DNA of 15,341 nt from Synergistaceae bacterium (GCA_017455085.1 JAFTBT010000077.1:1-15341); one strand, 5' to 3'. Positions 1 to 7,285 are shown, numbered from the stretch's first letter. Program-made: numbers and translations. Notes: a model not told the origin generated them from the sequence alone.

Positions 1-2
1 TA

Positions 3-353
3 CCGAATGCCATACTTGACCCGGAAATTACTGCACCTGTACCGGAGGCCATACTTGACCCGGAATTTACTGCGCCTGTACCAGAAGCAATACATGAGCA
101 AGAAATTACTGCACCAGCACCGGAGGCCATACTTGACCCGGAAATTACTGCACCTGTACCGGATGCCATACTTGACCCGGAAATTACTGCGCCCGCACCG
201 GAAGCAATACTTGAGCAAGAAATTACTGAGCCTGTACCGAATGCCATACTTGACCCGGAAATTACTGCACCCATACCGGAGGCCATACTTGACCCGGAAA
301 TTACTGCACCCATACCGGAGGCCATACTTGAGCCGGAACTGCACGCGCAAGAA
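3..353 (+). repeat. 39-bp in-frame tandem repeat, 8 good copies plus 1 degenerate
   Basis: Units start at 3, 42, 81, 120, 159, 198, 237 and 276, with a decayed copy at 315-353. Each encodes P-[E/N/D]-A-I-L-[D/E]-[P/Q]-E-[I/F]-T-[A/E]-P-[V/A/I]. The array may continue left of the window. The unit length is a multiple of three, so copy-number change would lengthen or shorten the protein without a frameshift. Copies vary (LDPE versus LEQE or HEQE), so the array is not freshly expanded. Confidence 0.9.
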
Positions 354-2087
354 AACGAAGCCTCATCAGCTCCAGATACCTATCCCCTCAACGAGACTAC
401 AGAAATACATGATGATTTCCCTGTCGACATACTCAACGATAACATACATGATACTGATGACGACTTCCCTGATATCCCTGTCATTGACGCTCAACAAATC
501 GCTCACTCTGCCGCTAATCCACAAGAAAACTCTCTCCCGGATATCCCCGTCATCTCTCCTGCACAAGATACAGAATTTCCTGCTGACTTCCCTACCTTCG
601 CTGATGTCGTCGTTAATGTTGACGCTGAACTGCCGCACGTAAATTCTGACACTCCAGAAAACACTTCAGACGATTTCCACGCTGAAGCACTCGATCCAGA
701 AAATGAAGCCGCTCCGGTTACCGTAACTATGCCAGAAAATACTAAAACCGCTGAAGACAAACTCATGGCTAACATCGCCGAAGCTATGACTGGCTCTCCA
801 CTCACTCTCGACAAGCCGGATCCTTCAGAACCATACAGACTTCCTGAAAACCTCCTGAAGCCACAGAATGACACAACTTCTTCGCCGCAGTCCGCTGAAG
901 ATAAACTCATTGCTGATATCTCTCAGGCCATATCTGAATCTCCTATAGAGGCCGCTCAGAAACATGCTCACCAGAATTTTGAGGATGAACTCAGCCCATT
1001 TGACGAAATGCCTTTGCCTGAACCTATTCAGACACCGGATTTTGATGACAGTCTTGAACATAATCCAGATGATGAGGAAGGTGATGATTTTGACGAGCCC
1101 TTTCTCCCTGATTTTCCCTCCGAGACAGAACAGCAGGAAGATACATTACTAGGTGATGAGAATACAGCCGAAGATGTTGGAGATTTTTCAGAACTGCCAC
1201 TTGCTGAAGATGATACTGCCCTTGATGCAGATATGCCCGATTTTTCCCTGATTGATGAGCCAGAAATTGACACGAACCCTGAGCCAGAATCAGAACCAGC
1301 AGCGAAACATGACACAGACACGGAAATTGACACAGAGCCGGAAATTGCTACAGAGCCAGAACCAGAGCCTCAACCGGATACAGACACAGAGCCAGAGCCT
1401 CAGCCGCTAACAGCAGAAGACAGACTCGCTCAGGAACTCGCCGACTTCACTCATCAGGAAGCTCCTCAGCCGGAACACTCTCTACTGGATGCACCGGATA
1501 CTGCTACTGACATCACAGAACCTCAAGCTCCTCAAGAAGACTTCACAGATGAGTTCAACTTCATGGACACTTGGGGTGATGCCGCAAGCACTATGAATTA
1601 CGGTGATGATGAGCTCGAACATGACACTGCACCTCAGGAAGACACACCAGATTCTCAGGATGTATTCTCTCAGCCGCAAATGCCCGCTCCTCTCGTTGAG
1701 CCTGTACCCAGAATCACACACGCTCCTCAGAATCCCACAGTGCCGAATACTCCAGAACTACATGACGCCTCGCCCATATGGAGGATATTGCTTCAGGCAG
1801 TACTTGGCCTGCTCATACTAGCGGGAATATATTCACTGTTCAGGCTTCACCAGCTCACCGACAACATCACAGCTATGACGCTTTACGGCACTAGTCAGGC
1901 AGGAATATCTGCTCAGTCATATGATTACGCGGTTGACATGATACCTGACGGAGAAATTTCTCCACGAATGCGGCTCAGGGGCATAGAAGGCTGGAAACTT
2001 GTCGGCTCAAGACGCTCTCAGGATGCAGCTACAGGCCGTTATGCCTACGAATTTATCTTTATGCGCCCAACACCAGCAAATCACTGA
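3..2087 (+). CDS. Large acidic repeat protein with one membrane helix and a DUF4177-like C-terminus (5' partial)
   Basis: No stop occurs in this frame from base 3 to the TGA at 2085, so the gene enters from the left edge; the ATG at 729 is internal. About 694 residues are visible. Order: eight 13-residue repeats (consensus PEAILDPEITAPV) plus a degenerate ninth; a long acidic Pro/Glu/Asp-rich stretch, very probably disordered, with three AEDKL/AEDRL helix-like motifs (nt 750, 894, 1413) and a PEPEPQP/DTDTEPE tract (about nt 1270-1410); one hydrophobic helix at about nt 1776-1845 (ILLQAVLGLLILAGIYSLF); and a soluble C-terminal domain of about 80 residues with GIEGWKLVGSRRSQD and YEFIFMR, which resembles DUF4177. 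The last 100 residues are paralogous to the next gene. The function is unknown; it looks like a membrane-anchored protein with a long flexible arm. It is the first visible gene of the ftsY operon. The coding assignment is firm; the domain name is a motif-level inference. Confidence 0.85.
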   Translation, partial: PNAILDPEITAPVPEAILDPEFTAPVPEAIHEQEITAPAPEAILDPEITAPVPDAILDPEITAPAPEAILEQEITEPVPNAILDPEITAPIPEAILDPEITAPIPEAILEPELHAQENEASSAPDTYPLNETTEIHDDFPVDILNDNIHDTDDDFPDIPVIDAQQIAHSAANPQENSLPDIPVISPAQDTEFPADFPTFADVVVNVDAELPHVNSDTPENTSDDFHAEALDPENEAAPVTVTMPENTKTAEDKLMANIAEAMTGSPLTLDKPDPSEPYRLPENLLKPQNDTTSSPQSAEDKLIADISQAISESPIEAAQKHAHQNFEDELSPFDEMPLPEPIQTPDFDDSLEHNPDDEEGDDFDEPFLPDFPSETEQQEDTLLGDENTAEDVGDFSELPLAEDDTALDADMPDFSLIDEPEIDTNPEPESEPAAKHDTDTEIDTEPEIATEPEPEPQPDTDTEPEPQPLTAEDRLAQELADFTHQEAPQPEHSLLDAPDTATDITEPQAPQEDFTDEFNFMDTWGDAASTMNYGDDELEHDTAPQEDTPDSQDVFSQPQMPAPLVEPVPRITHAPQNPTVPNTPELHDASPIWRILLQAVLGLLILAGIYSLFRLHQLTDNITAMTLYGTSQAGISAQSYDYAVDMIPDGEISPRMRLRGIEGWKLVGSRRSQDAATGRYAYEFIFMRPTPANH

Positions 2088-2094
2088 AGGAGGT
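2087..2094 (+). promoter_or_regulatory. Strong Shine-Dalgarno with unusually long spacing
   Basis: AAGGAGGT overlaps the stop of the upstream gene. An in-frame TAA at 2101-2103 excludes any earlier start, so the ATG at 2110 must be used, leaving about 15 bases between the site and the start codon. This is longer than the usual 5 to 9. Confidence 0.7.
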
Positions 2095-2109
2095 ATACAT
2101 TAATCCACA

Positions 2110-2655
2110 ATGCCAGAACAGAATTTATTAGACGACAGCGAACTCAATAATGATTTCGGTACAGCTCTCGATACGCCATCATTCGATGAAACAGTGGACG
2201 ATGTCGAACAACAAGAGAAGGAGAAAACCGTGAAAATCCGCGAAAAACTCAAACGCAAGAAAGAAGCCTCAGGAACTCCAGCATCCGAACCTGCTCCAGC
2301 TCCGGCCAAGAAGAAATCTTCAGGCAAAAGCAAGGGCGGATACTTGACACCAGTATTGATATTCCTGCTGTTGGTAGTGGGAGTGTTATTGCTGCTCCAG
2401 TTGCACCAGTTTTCCGACAGAATTACAGCCGCAATGATGAACTCGGGAGCTTTTGACGGGAATAGTTCAGGCCTTGAGGCAAATGCATCGTATGAGTACA
2501 CGATAGAGTTTATTATCGACGACAACCTAGACAAAAGAATGGCTGCAAGAGGACGCGAAGGCTGGCAGATAGTAGGTTCAAGGCGGACTCAGGACACAAC
2601 TACAGGACAGTACGGCTACGAGCTTATATTCATGCGCAGGCTTGGGAGCAAATAA
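2110..2655 (+). CDS. Single-pass membrane protein with DUF4177-like C-terminal domain
   Basis: 181 residues. An acidic N-terminus (1-40) is followed by a Lys-rich and Pro/Ala-rich stretch (41-77), one very hydrophobic helix (about 78-97), then LHQFSDRIT and a compact domain with the motifs EGWQIVGSRRTQD (150-162) and YELIFMR (170-176). The basic residues before the helix predict N-terminus inside and the C-terminal domain outside. Its membrane segment and C-terminus match the end of the preceding protein (LHQ-hydrophobic-[TS]D-x-IT, RM-x2-RG-x-EGW, VGSRR-x-QD, TG-x-Y-x-YE-x-IFMR), so the two arose by duplication, with the N-terminal arm differing greatly in length. It lies 22 bases after its neighbour and 55 bases before ftsY, probably in one operon. 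The function is unknown; the resemblance to DUF4177 rests on the GW and Y-x-[FI]-x-R signatures. Confidence 0.85.
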   Translation: MPEQNLLDDSELNNDFGTALDTPSFDETVDDVEQQEKEKTVKIREKLKRKKEASGTPASEPAPAPAKKKSSGKSKGGYLTPVLIFLLLVVGVLLLLQLHQFSDRITAAMMNSGAFDGNSSGLEANASYEYTIEFIIDDNLDKRMAARGREGWQIVGSRRTQDTTTGQYGYELIFMRRLGSK

Positions 2656-2735
2656 TCATACGTGGCATTATCCACAAAATCATGTGCACATCGGAGGTAA
2701 GTAATCACACATGGCATTATTCGCAAAGTTACGTG
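2653..2735 (+). repeat. Imperfect direct duplication of the ftsY 5' end
   Basis: Bases 2653-2686 and 2702-2735 match at 27 of 34 positions without gaps. The second copy holds the real ftsY start (ATGGCATTATTCGCAAAG); the first has GTGGCATTATCCACAAAA. The first copy therefore opens a 12-codon frame from GTG 2662 that ends with TAA at 2698-2700, overlapping the ftsY ribosome site CGGAGGT. Whether this short frame is translated is not known. Confidence 0.75.
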
Positions 2736-3637
2736 AAAAGCTGAAGGGTGTTCGCGAAAAATGGAGCGGAGGAATAGCGAGGCTGTTTTCTTCGGCAAAG
2801 ATAGACCCGCAGTTTTGGGATGAACTGGAGGAGCAGTTAATCACCGGAGACACCGGCATAGACTTCACCGAAAAAATCATAGACTTCCTGAAGAGTGAGG
2901 CCAAGACCAAACGCATCACATCAGCGGAGGAACTCAGGGGAATTTTCACCAGCAGGATAGTTGATGAACTGAACTCAGTGCAGGGAATGGGGCAGGAGTT
3001 CTCGCTCACGCATAAGCCCATAGTACTGCTGATGATCGGCGTGAACGGAAGCGGAAAAACTACCTCAGCAGGAAAGCTCGCGATGATGTACAAGCGTCAG
3101 AAAAAGAGTGTCATTCTCGCAGCAGCAGACACCTTCAGAGCCGCAGCAGTCGACCAGCTCAAAATTTGGGGAGAACGTTCCGGAGTCAGAGTCATCGCTC
3201 AAGGTCAGGGCAGCGACCCCGCAGCAGTTGCCTTCGACGCGTGGAAGGCAGCAGAGTCCTCGAAAGCTGACGTGCTTATCGTCGACACAGCAGGCAGACT
3301 CCACGACAAGCATAATCTCATGGAGGAGCTCCGCAAGATTCACAGGATACTATTACGCGAGGCAGGGCAGGACAGACTCGAAACAGTGTTAGTGCTTGAT
3401 GCAGTATTAGGGCAAAACTCAGTGGCTCAGGCTGAGACGTTCAACAGCATAATACCAGTAACGAGCATCATACTCACCAAGTACGACAACACAGCAAAAG
3501 GCGGCGTAGTCATCTCCATTGCTGAGAAACTGCATGTGCCAGTTAGGTATATAGGTCTCGGCGAAGGAATAGACGACCTGAATACGTTCAGCCCCCAAGA
3601 ATTTGCGAGTGCATTGATGTCCAGTGAGCAGGCCTGA
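2711..3637 (+). CDS. ftsY: Signal recognition particle receptor FtsY
   Basis: SRP-family GTPase that docks SRP-ribosome complexes at the membrane and passes nascent chains to the translocon. 308 residues: a basic amphipathic start (1-25), the N domain (about 30-90), then the G domain with P-loop GVNGSGKTT (110-118), DTFRAAA (140-146), DTAGR (192-196), G4 TKYD (256-259) and the closing GLGEGIDDL (282-290). It lacks the long acidic A domain of enterobacterial FtsY, so membrane contact probably relies on the N-terminal helix. Two family-typical positions differ: TKYDNTAKGG where TKLDGTAKGG is usual, and LDAVLGQN where LDATTGQN is usual. The nucleotide-binding residues are intact. The start is the ATG at 2711 behind CGGAGGTAA, 12 bases away. 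The next gene begins inside its 3' end. Confidence 0.97.
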   Translation: MALFAKLREKLKGVREKWSGGIARLFSSAKIDPQFWDELEEQLITGDTGIDFTEKIIDFLKSEAKTKRITSAEELRGIFTSRIVDELNSVQGMGQEFSLTHKPIVLLMIGVNGSGKTTSAGKLAMMYKRQKKSVILAAADTFRAAAVDQLKIWGERSGVRVIAQGQGSDPAAVAFDAWKAAESSKADVLIVDTAGRLHDKHNLMEELRKIHRILLREAGQDRLETVLVLDAVLGQNSVAQAETFNSIIPVTSIILTKYDNTAKGGVVISIAEKLHVPVRYIGLGEGIDDLNTFSPQEFASALMSSEQA

Positions 3638-4562
3638 TACTTTTCCGGACTTAACCCCAGAATCCACACTGATATATTTTCTGCGTACGCTGTTCACATC
3701 CGGAGCAGAGTATGCCGTGTATATCCCGGACGCTGGAGACGTGATAGTGCTGACGAGCGGGCAGTTGACTTCGCTGGTTGAGCGTGGATGTGCTGATGCG
3801 ATGGTGAAGAGTCTTCCGCAGCTGGTGCTTAGGAATATAGTGCAGCCCGTGAATCTTGAGGGGATAGAGTACCCGCAGGAGTTACGTGGTCTGTACGTGA
3901 GCAATACAGGGTCATTCACGGGAAATCTTGAGACAGCACTGTACCCAGACGAGCCGCAATATCCCGAATGGTGGAACGCGCCAGTACCGTTTGCGTTGTC
4001 CTCGCGTGGAAAACTGAGGCTGAACGACACAGCAAGAAACATGTTAGGTTATGGGCTTGAGCAGATGAATGCGTATGAGCTGCCGGAACGTGATGAGTTT
4101 ATCGTGAGGCTTGACGGGCTTAATGGGTCGAGACTAATTGCGTTCAGGAAGTTGCGGGCGGGAATCTTCACGATAGATGACTGCACCGAAGACCTGACGG
4201 ATGCGCAGGATATGACGTGGTGGGCGGCAGTAGGTCAAGCGTGGGTGAAGGAAATCGAGGCACAGGGCGGAAAGTGGCAGAGACTCAGCAGCCCCCCAGA
4301 AAAAGGCAGAGCATTTCGTGCGTGTGAATGGCAGGGAGAATTGCAGGGGTATATCAGCGTAGAGATGCCGGACAGAAAAACGAAATCCACACCAAAGAAT
4401 CAGCAGCCAGCACCACAAAAATCCATCATTCAGGACGAACACGAAGAGCCATCACTAAGCAGCCCCGATGACGTTATAGGCAGTATAGGCCCGCAAGCTA
4501 TGGCATTGTTAGCTTCAGGACAGACCAGAGAAAACGAAGGAGGAGCAATTTTTCAGCTATGA
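3624..4562 (+). CDS. Uncharacterised cytoplasmic protein, possible PAS fold
   Basis: 312 residues from a GTG start that overlaps the ftsY stop by 14 bases, so translation is probably coupled; no clear ribosome site precedes it. No signal peptide or membrane helix is visible. Residues about 123-190 read like a degenerate PAS domain: GKLRLNDTARNMLGYGLEQM resembles the usual asparagine-containing 'vN.aa...lGy' start, and IFTIDDCTEDL resembles the closing 'DiTe' segment. The N-terminal 110 residues are not recognised. Residues about 195-250 are Trp-rich and basic; 250-300 are Pro/Gln/Ser-rich and look disordered. The PAS suggestion is inference and the role is unknown. Its position between ftsY and a DUF4416 gene gives no direct functional clue. 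Confidence 0.85.
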   Translation: MSRPDTFPDLTPESTLIYFLRTLFTSGAEYAVYIPDAGDVIVLTSGQLTSLVERGCADAMVKSLPQLVLRNIVQPVNLEGIEYPQELRGLYVSNTGSFTGNLETALYPDEPQYPEWWNAPVPFALSSRGKLRLNDTARNMLGYGLEQMNAYELPERDEFIVRLDGLNGSRLIAFRKLRAGIFTIDDCTEDLTDAQDMTWWAAVGQAWVKEIEAQGGKWQRLSSPPEKGRAFRACEWQGELQGYISVEMPDRKTKSTPKNQQPAPQKSIIQDEHEEPSLSSPDDVIGSIGPQAMALLASGQTRENEGGAIFQL

Positions 4563-5071
4563 CCCCAAGAGTCAAACGCATAACAGGCATATTATTTCCG
4601 TCAGAGAATCATGAATTGCTGTTGTGGAGCATAGGGAGGCTTTCGGAGATTTGGGGAGAGCCTGAGCTTCAGAGTGATGCAGTACCGTTCGACAAGACAG
4701 ATTACTACCACGAAATAGCTCCGGAACTGTCGAGGGTGTTCGTGAGTTTTCCGGGCCTGGTGAATCCTGAAGGGCTTGCAGACTGGAAACATCAGGCAAT
4801 AGCTATCGAGGCACAGAGCCGTGAACCGGTTAGGGCTGTGAATATTGACCCGGGATATGTTGACGGTGCAAGGCTGGTGTTGGCGTCGACGAAGGATCAT
4901 GCGCATAGAATCTATTTGCGTGACGGGATATTTGCTGAAGTCACGATGAGGTATAGATTCAGGAAGTGGGCGAGTTTTGACTACACGTTCCCAGATTTTG
5001 CGAGCGGAGTATACGATGAATTTTTGTGTAGTGTCCGGAAAATGTGGCTGATGGAGGCGAAAAATGTATAG
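4559..5071 (+). CDS. DUF4416 family protein
   Basis: 170 residues, full length for DUF4416. It has the family's conserved pattern: IWGEPELQSDAVPFDKTDYY (31-50), the SFPGL segment, AVNIDPGYVDGARLVLASTK (93-112) running into DHAHRIYLRDGIFAEVT, then the aromatic YTFPDF near the end. The molecular function of the family is not established. The ATG lies in an ATGA overlap with the previous stop, and GAAGGAGGAG ends about 13 bases upstream, a long spacing. The last 8 bases overlap the next gene. It is a cytoplasmic protein. Confidence 0.9.
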   Translation: MTPRVKRITGILFPSENHELLLWSIGRLSEIWGEPELQSDAVPFDKTDYYHEIAPELSRVFVSFPGLVNPEGLADWKHQAIAIEAQSREPVRAVNIDPGYVDGARLVLASTKDHAHRIYLRDGIFAEVTMRYRFRKWASFDYTFPDFASGVYDEFLCSVRKMWLMEAKNV

Positions 5072-5552
5072 ACCTGTGAAAGTATGGGTGTGTTTTGCGG
5101 TGATGATGGTGTGGCTGTGTGCAGGAGGGGCGTATGCTCTGGAGCTTCCGGATGCTGTGAACGAATGGCACTGCGTGAATGAACATGTTGTGCCTCTGAT
5201 TCTGGATGCTAACGGCGAGAATCTGGGCCGGATGGTGTACAGGGACTATGTGAGGGATTTTCCGAAGGGTTCACTGCAAATCATCATGACTGAGGGACGA
5301 GGAACAGGGAGTCTGTATGTGCCTGAAGGTGTGAGGGATTCGAGGGGAGCTATGTCGGCGGAGTCGGGCTATGAGATTCTGAACGTTGCGGACAGAAAAT
5401 CAGTGCTTGAGAAACGCGAATATTTGCCTCTTGCGCTGGCAGTAGATGTTGGTGATAATGTCATACTCACGATAGAAAGCGGCTCACTCACTGAAAGCGG
5501 GATAGTGAGCTTTGCGGAGGAGGTATTATCATCATGGAGAAGTACAGAATAG
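5064..5552 (+). CDS. Small exported protein of unknown function
   Basis: 162 residues. It begins with a classic signal peptide: basic residues R3/K6, hydrophobic core (VWVCFAVMMVWLCAGG) and a likely cleavage after AYA at residue 25. The mature part of about 137 residues has no further membrane helix or lipobox and includes the segment RGTGSLYVPEGVRDSRGAMS, followed by a stretch rich in alternating hydrophobics (LALAVDVGDNVILTIESG), which suggests a beta-rich fold. The family is not recognised. It overlaps DUF4416 upstream by 8 bases and the aminotransferase downstream by 19 bases, so it belongs to the same translationally coupled series. Confidence 0.8.
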   Translation: MYRPVKVWVCFAVMMVWLCAGGAYALELPDAVNEWHCVNEHVVPLILDANGENLGRMVYRDYVRDFPKGSLQIIMTEGRGTGSLYVPEGVRDSRGAMSAESGYEILNVADRKSVLEKREYLPLALAVDVGDNVILTIESGSLTESGIVSFAEEVLSSWRSTE

Positions 5553-6616
5553 GCCTCATTCCCGGGCCTGTTAGCGTTCCCGAAAATATACGCACAGCTT
5601 GGAGCAGTGATTTCGGAAGCTCAGATCTAGAACCGGAATTTTTCAGCCTTTACCGCCAAAATCAGACACTCATTCAGAAAATACTTCACACTCAGAACAG
5701 CATAGTCATCACTTCCGGAGAAGCAATGTCGATTCTATGGGCAGCCCTAAAATGCACGTTGAGGCCTGGAGAAAAAATGCTAGCGGTCTCTTCGGGACTC
5801 TTCGGCTCAGGATTCGCGGACATGGCAAAAAGTTTTGGGGTAAATGCAGAAACATGCGCCTTCCCGTATGACGAAGTACCTGACCCGCAAAAAGTTTCAG
5901 ACCACGCAAAACGTCTCCGCCCGAAAATCATCACTGCCGTACACTGCGAGACACCTTCAGGGACTCTGACTCCTAGCCTGCCAGAAATCGGAGCTGTTGC
6001 CCGTGAAGTAGGTGCGCTGTTTATGGTGGATTTCGTATCGAGTGCGGGAGGTGCATATCTCGACGTTGATGCTTGCGGAATAGATATAGGTCTTCTCGGA
6101 AGCCAAAAGGTACTATCACTAACATCATCACTCTCAATTTCGAGCATTTCTCCGCGTGCTTGGGACGTTATCGAGAATGTGAACTACTCAGGCTACGAGT
6201 CATATTCTGAGTGGCGGGATGTCCCAGAAAATCACTACATGCCATACACACACGACTGGCACAGCATGAAGGCTCTGAATATCTCCCTGAACGCAATAAT
6301 GTCCGAAGGCCTCCCGAATGTCCTTGCGCGTCACGAAAAGGCCGCCAAACTTTGCAGGGACATGGGCAGAGATATGGGGCTGGAGATTTTCCCGAAGAGT
6401 GAGGGTATATGTTCGCCAACGGTTACGGCGTTCCGTGTGCCTGACGGGATGACTTGGCCGGAACTGGATGAGGCATTGCGGGAAAAGGGCGTAGCTGTCG
6501 GCGGGAACTATGGCTGTCTTGCGGGACGAGTCTTCAGAATCGGACACATGGGCAGTCAGGCGGATTGTGAGCTTGTCCGTGAAGGGATGGAGATTCTGCG
6601 TGATGTGCTGCCCTGA
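5534..6616 (+). CDS. Class V PLP-dependent aminotransferase, alanine-glyoxylate / serine-pyruvate type
   Basis: 360 residues, typical for the small class V aminotransferases. The N-terminus LIPGPVSVP (8-16) is the family signature. SGEAMSIL (61-68) corresponds to the phosphate-binding loop; HCETPSGT (137-144) is the variant of the usual HxETSTG; D166 in MVDFVSS is the partner of the PLP ring nitrogen; GSQKVL (189-194) gives K192 as Schiff-base lysine. The C-terminal RIGHMG is the usual substrate-carboxylate arginine region. It probably moves an amino group between a small amino acid (Ala or Ser) and a 2-oxoacid such as glyoxylate; the exact substrate cannot be read from the sequence. AGGAGGT sits 9 bases before the ATG. 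It is the last gene of the series and its 3' end overlaps a convergent gene by 83 bases. Confidence 0.92.
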   Translation: MEKYRIGLIPGPVSVPENIRTAWSSDFGSSDLEPEFFSLYRQNQTLIQKILHTQNSIVITSGEAMSILWAALKCTLRPGEKMLAVSSGLFGSGFADMAKSFGVNAETCAFPYDEVPDPQKVSDHAKRLRPKIITAVHCETPSGTLTPSLPEIGAVAREVGALFMVDFVSSAGGAYLDVDACGIDIGLLGSQKVLSLTSSLSISSISPRAWDVIENVNYSGYESYSEWRDVPENHYMPYTHDWHSMKALNISLNAIMSEGLPNVLARHEKAAKLCRDMGRDMGLEIFPKSEGICSPTVTAFRVPDGMTWPELDEALREKGVAVGGNYGCLAGRVFRIGHMGSQADCELVREGMEILRDVLP

Positions 6617-7196
6617 ACCACTCATCAAGAAACTCTAGCTGCTCTTCCGTGTGAAACCAGTGATCCCCGTCCTGCATTACGGTAAGTTCCGCATGATGTT
6701 CCTGCGAAAATTCCCGAACTCTCCCCACAGGAATCAGGTTATCCTTCTCTGCATGAAGTATCCATGTCGGGGCTGTCCATTTCAGCGGGTGAGCTCGGAC
6801 GTACTCCAGATATTTCCACGAGAGTTTTGCGCCGTAAGGGGTATCGATTTCCTGCTTGGCCTGCAATTCTGACTCACTGACTCCGGCAGAAGACATCATC
6901 CCTAAAATCAGCATCTCCATGTTCACGACGGGAGAGATGAAGAATGCGCGGGATATATTTTTGTCGTTGAGGGAGTCCATGCAGAAATATGCTCCGAGAC
7001 TTACGGCGATTACTGAGACATGAGCGAACTTTTTGCTGAGGGAGTCGTATTCTGTGAGGATTTCGGCCTTAACGTCCCAAGGGTCTATGCCGTGATAGTC
7101 AATCCCGAAGATTTCGCACTCACACAGATCCAGGAAGTGATAAGCCTCGTTTGGGTGGCCGCCCATTCCGTGAAGATACATCATGCATTCAGACAT
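6534..7196 (-). CDS. Alpha/beta hydrolase
   Basis: 220 residues, cytoplasmic. It shows a full hydrolase set: oxyanion-region HGMGG (9-13), nucleophile elbow AVSLG with S66 (the usual first Gly is Ala), acid D152 in HAEKDNLIP and His179 in GDHWFHTEEQ. The short length and the absence of a large cap suggest a small esterase or thioesterase; the substrate is unknown. The start is the ATG at 7196 with AGGAGG at 7205-7210, 8 bases away. A second, out-of-frame ATG at 7198-7200 opens a three-codon frame closing at 7191. About 25 C-terminal residues lie antisense to the aminotransferase and look like a low-complexity extension past the normal domain end. Confidence 0.9.
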   Translation of the reverse strand: MSECMMYLHGMGGHPNEAYHFLDLCECEIFGIDYHGIDPWDVKAEILTEYDSLSKKFAHVSVIAVSLGAYFCMDSLNDKNISRAFFISPVVNMEMLILGMMSSAGVSESELQAKQEIDTPYGAKLSWKYLEYVRAHPLKWTAPTWILHAEKDNLIPVGRVREFSQEHHAELTVMQDGDHWFHTEEQLEFLDEWFRAAHHAESPSLHGQAHNPPDCPCVRF

Positions 7197-7200
7197 TCAT

Positions 7201-7285
7201 AATTCCTCCTGTAACTAAAATTTTGCTGGTAATATAATAGCTTCATAACTATCACTATTCACATTTCTAGAAGGAGCTTGATTTT
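7201..7285 (+). promoter_or_regulatory. Divergent intergenic region with likely kinase promoter
   Basis: These 85 bases separate the hydrolase (-) from the kinase (+). A perfect -10 hexamer TATAAT lies at 7233-7238 on the + strand. The -35 region near 7210-7215 is poor, which suggests activator dependence or a weak promoter. The kinase ribosome site AAGGAG is at 7271-7276. The same AT-rich block offers TATTAT/TATATT on the - strand for the hydrolase. No operator was recognised. Confidence 0.45.

Noticed and set aside
3..353. CRISPR array
   Set aside because: The 39-bp units are contiguous with no spacers and encode an in-frame protein repeat.
7..642. A 211-codon + strand frame rich in YLTRKLL repeats
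   Set aside because: It is a shadow of the 39-bp repeat, open in more than one frame because the unit is a multiple of three. The acidic frame through base 3 is continuous with the downstream protein and its membrane domain.
729..731. ATG as start of the first membrane protein
   Set aside because: The same frame is open to the left edge and has no ribosome site here.
3419..4042. A 207-codon - strand frame antisense to ftsY and the next gene
   Set aside because: It lies opposite well-supported coding sequence, has no family motifs and no ribosome site.
7191..7200. Three-codon minigene (ATGAATGTCTGA) overlapping the hydrolase start
   Set aside because: Chance overlap of two ATGs is likely; nothing else supports regulation by it.
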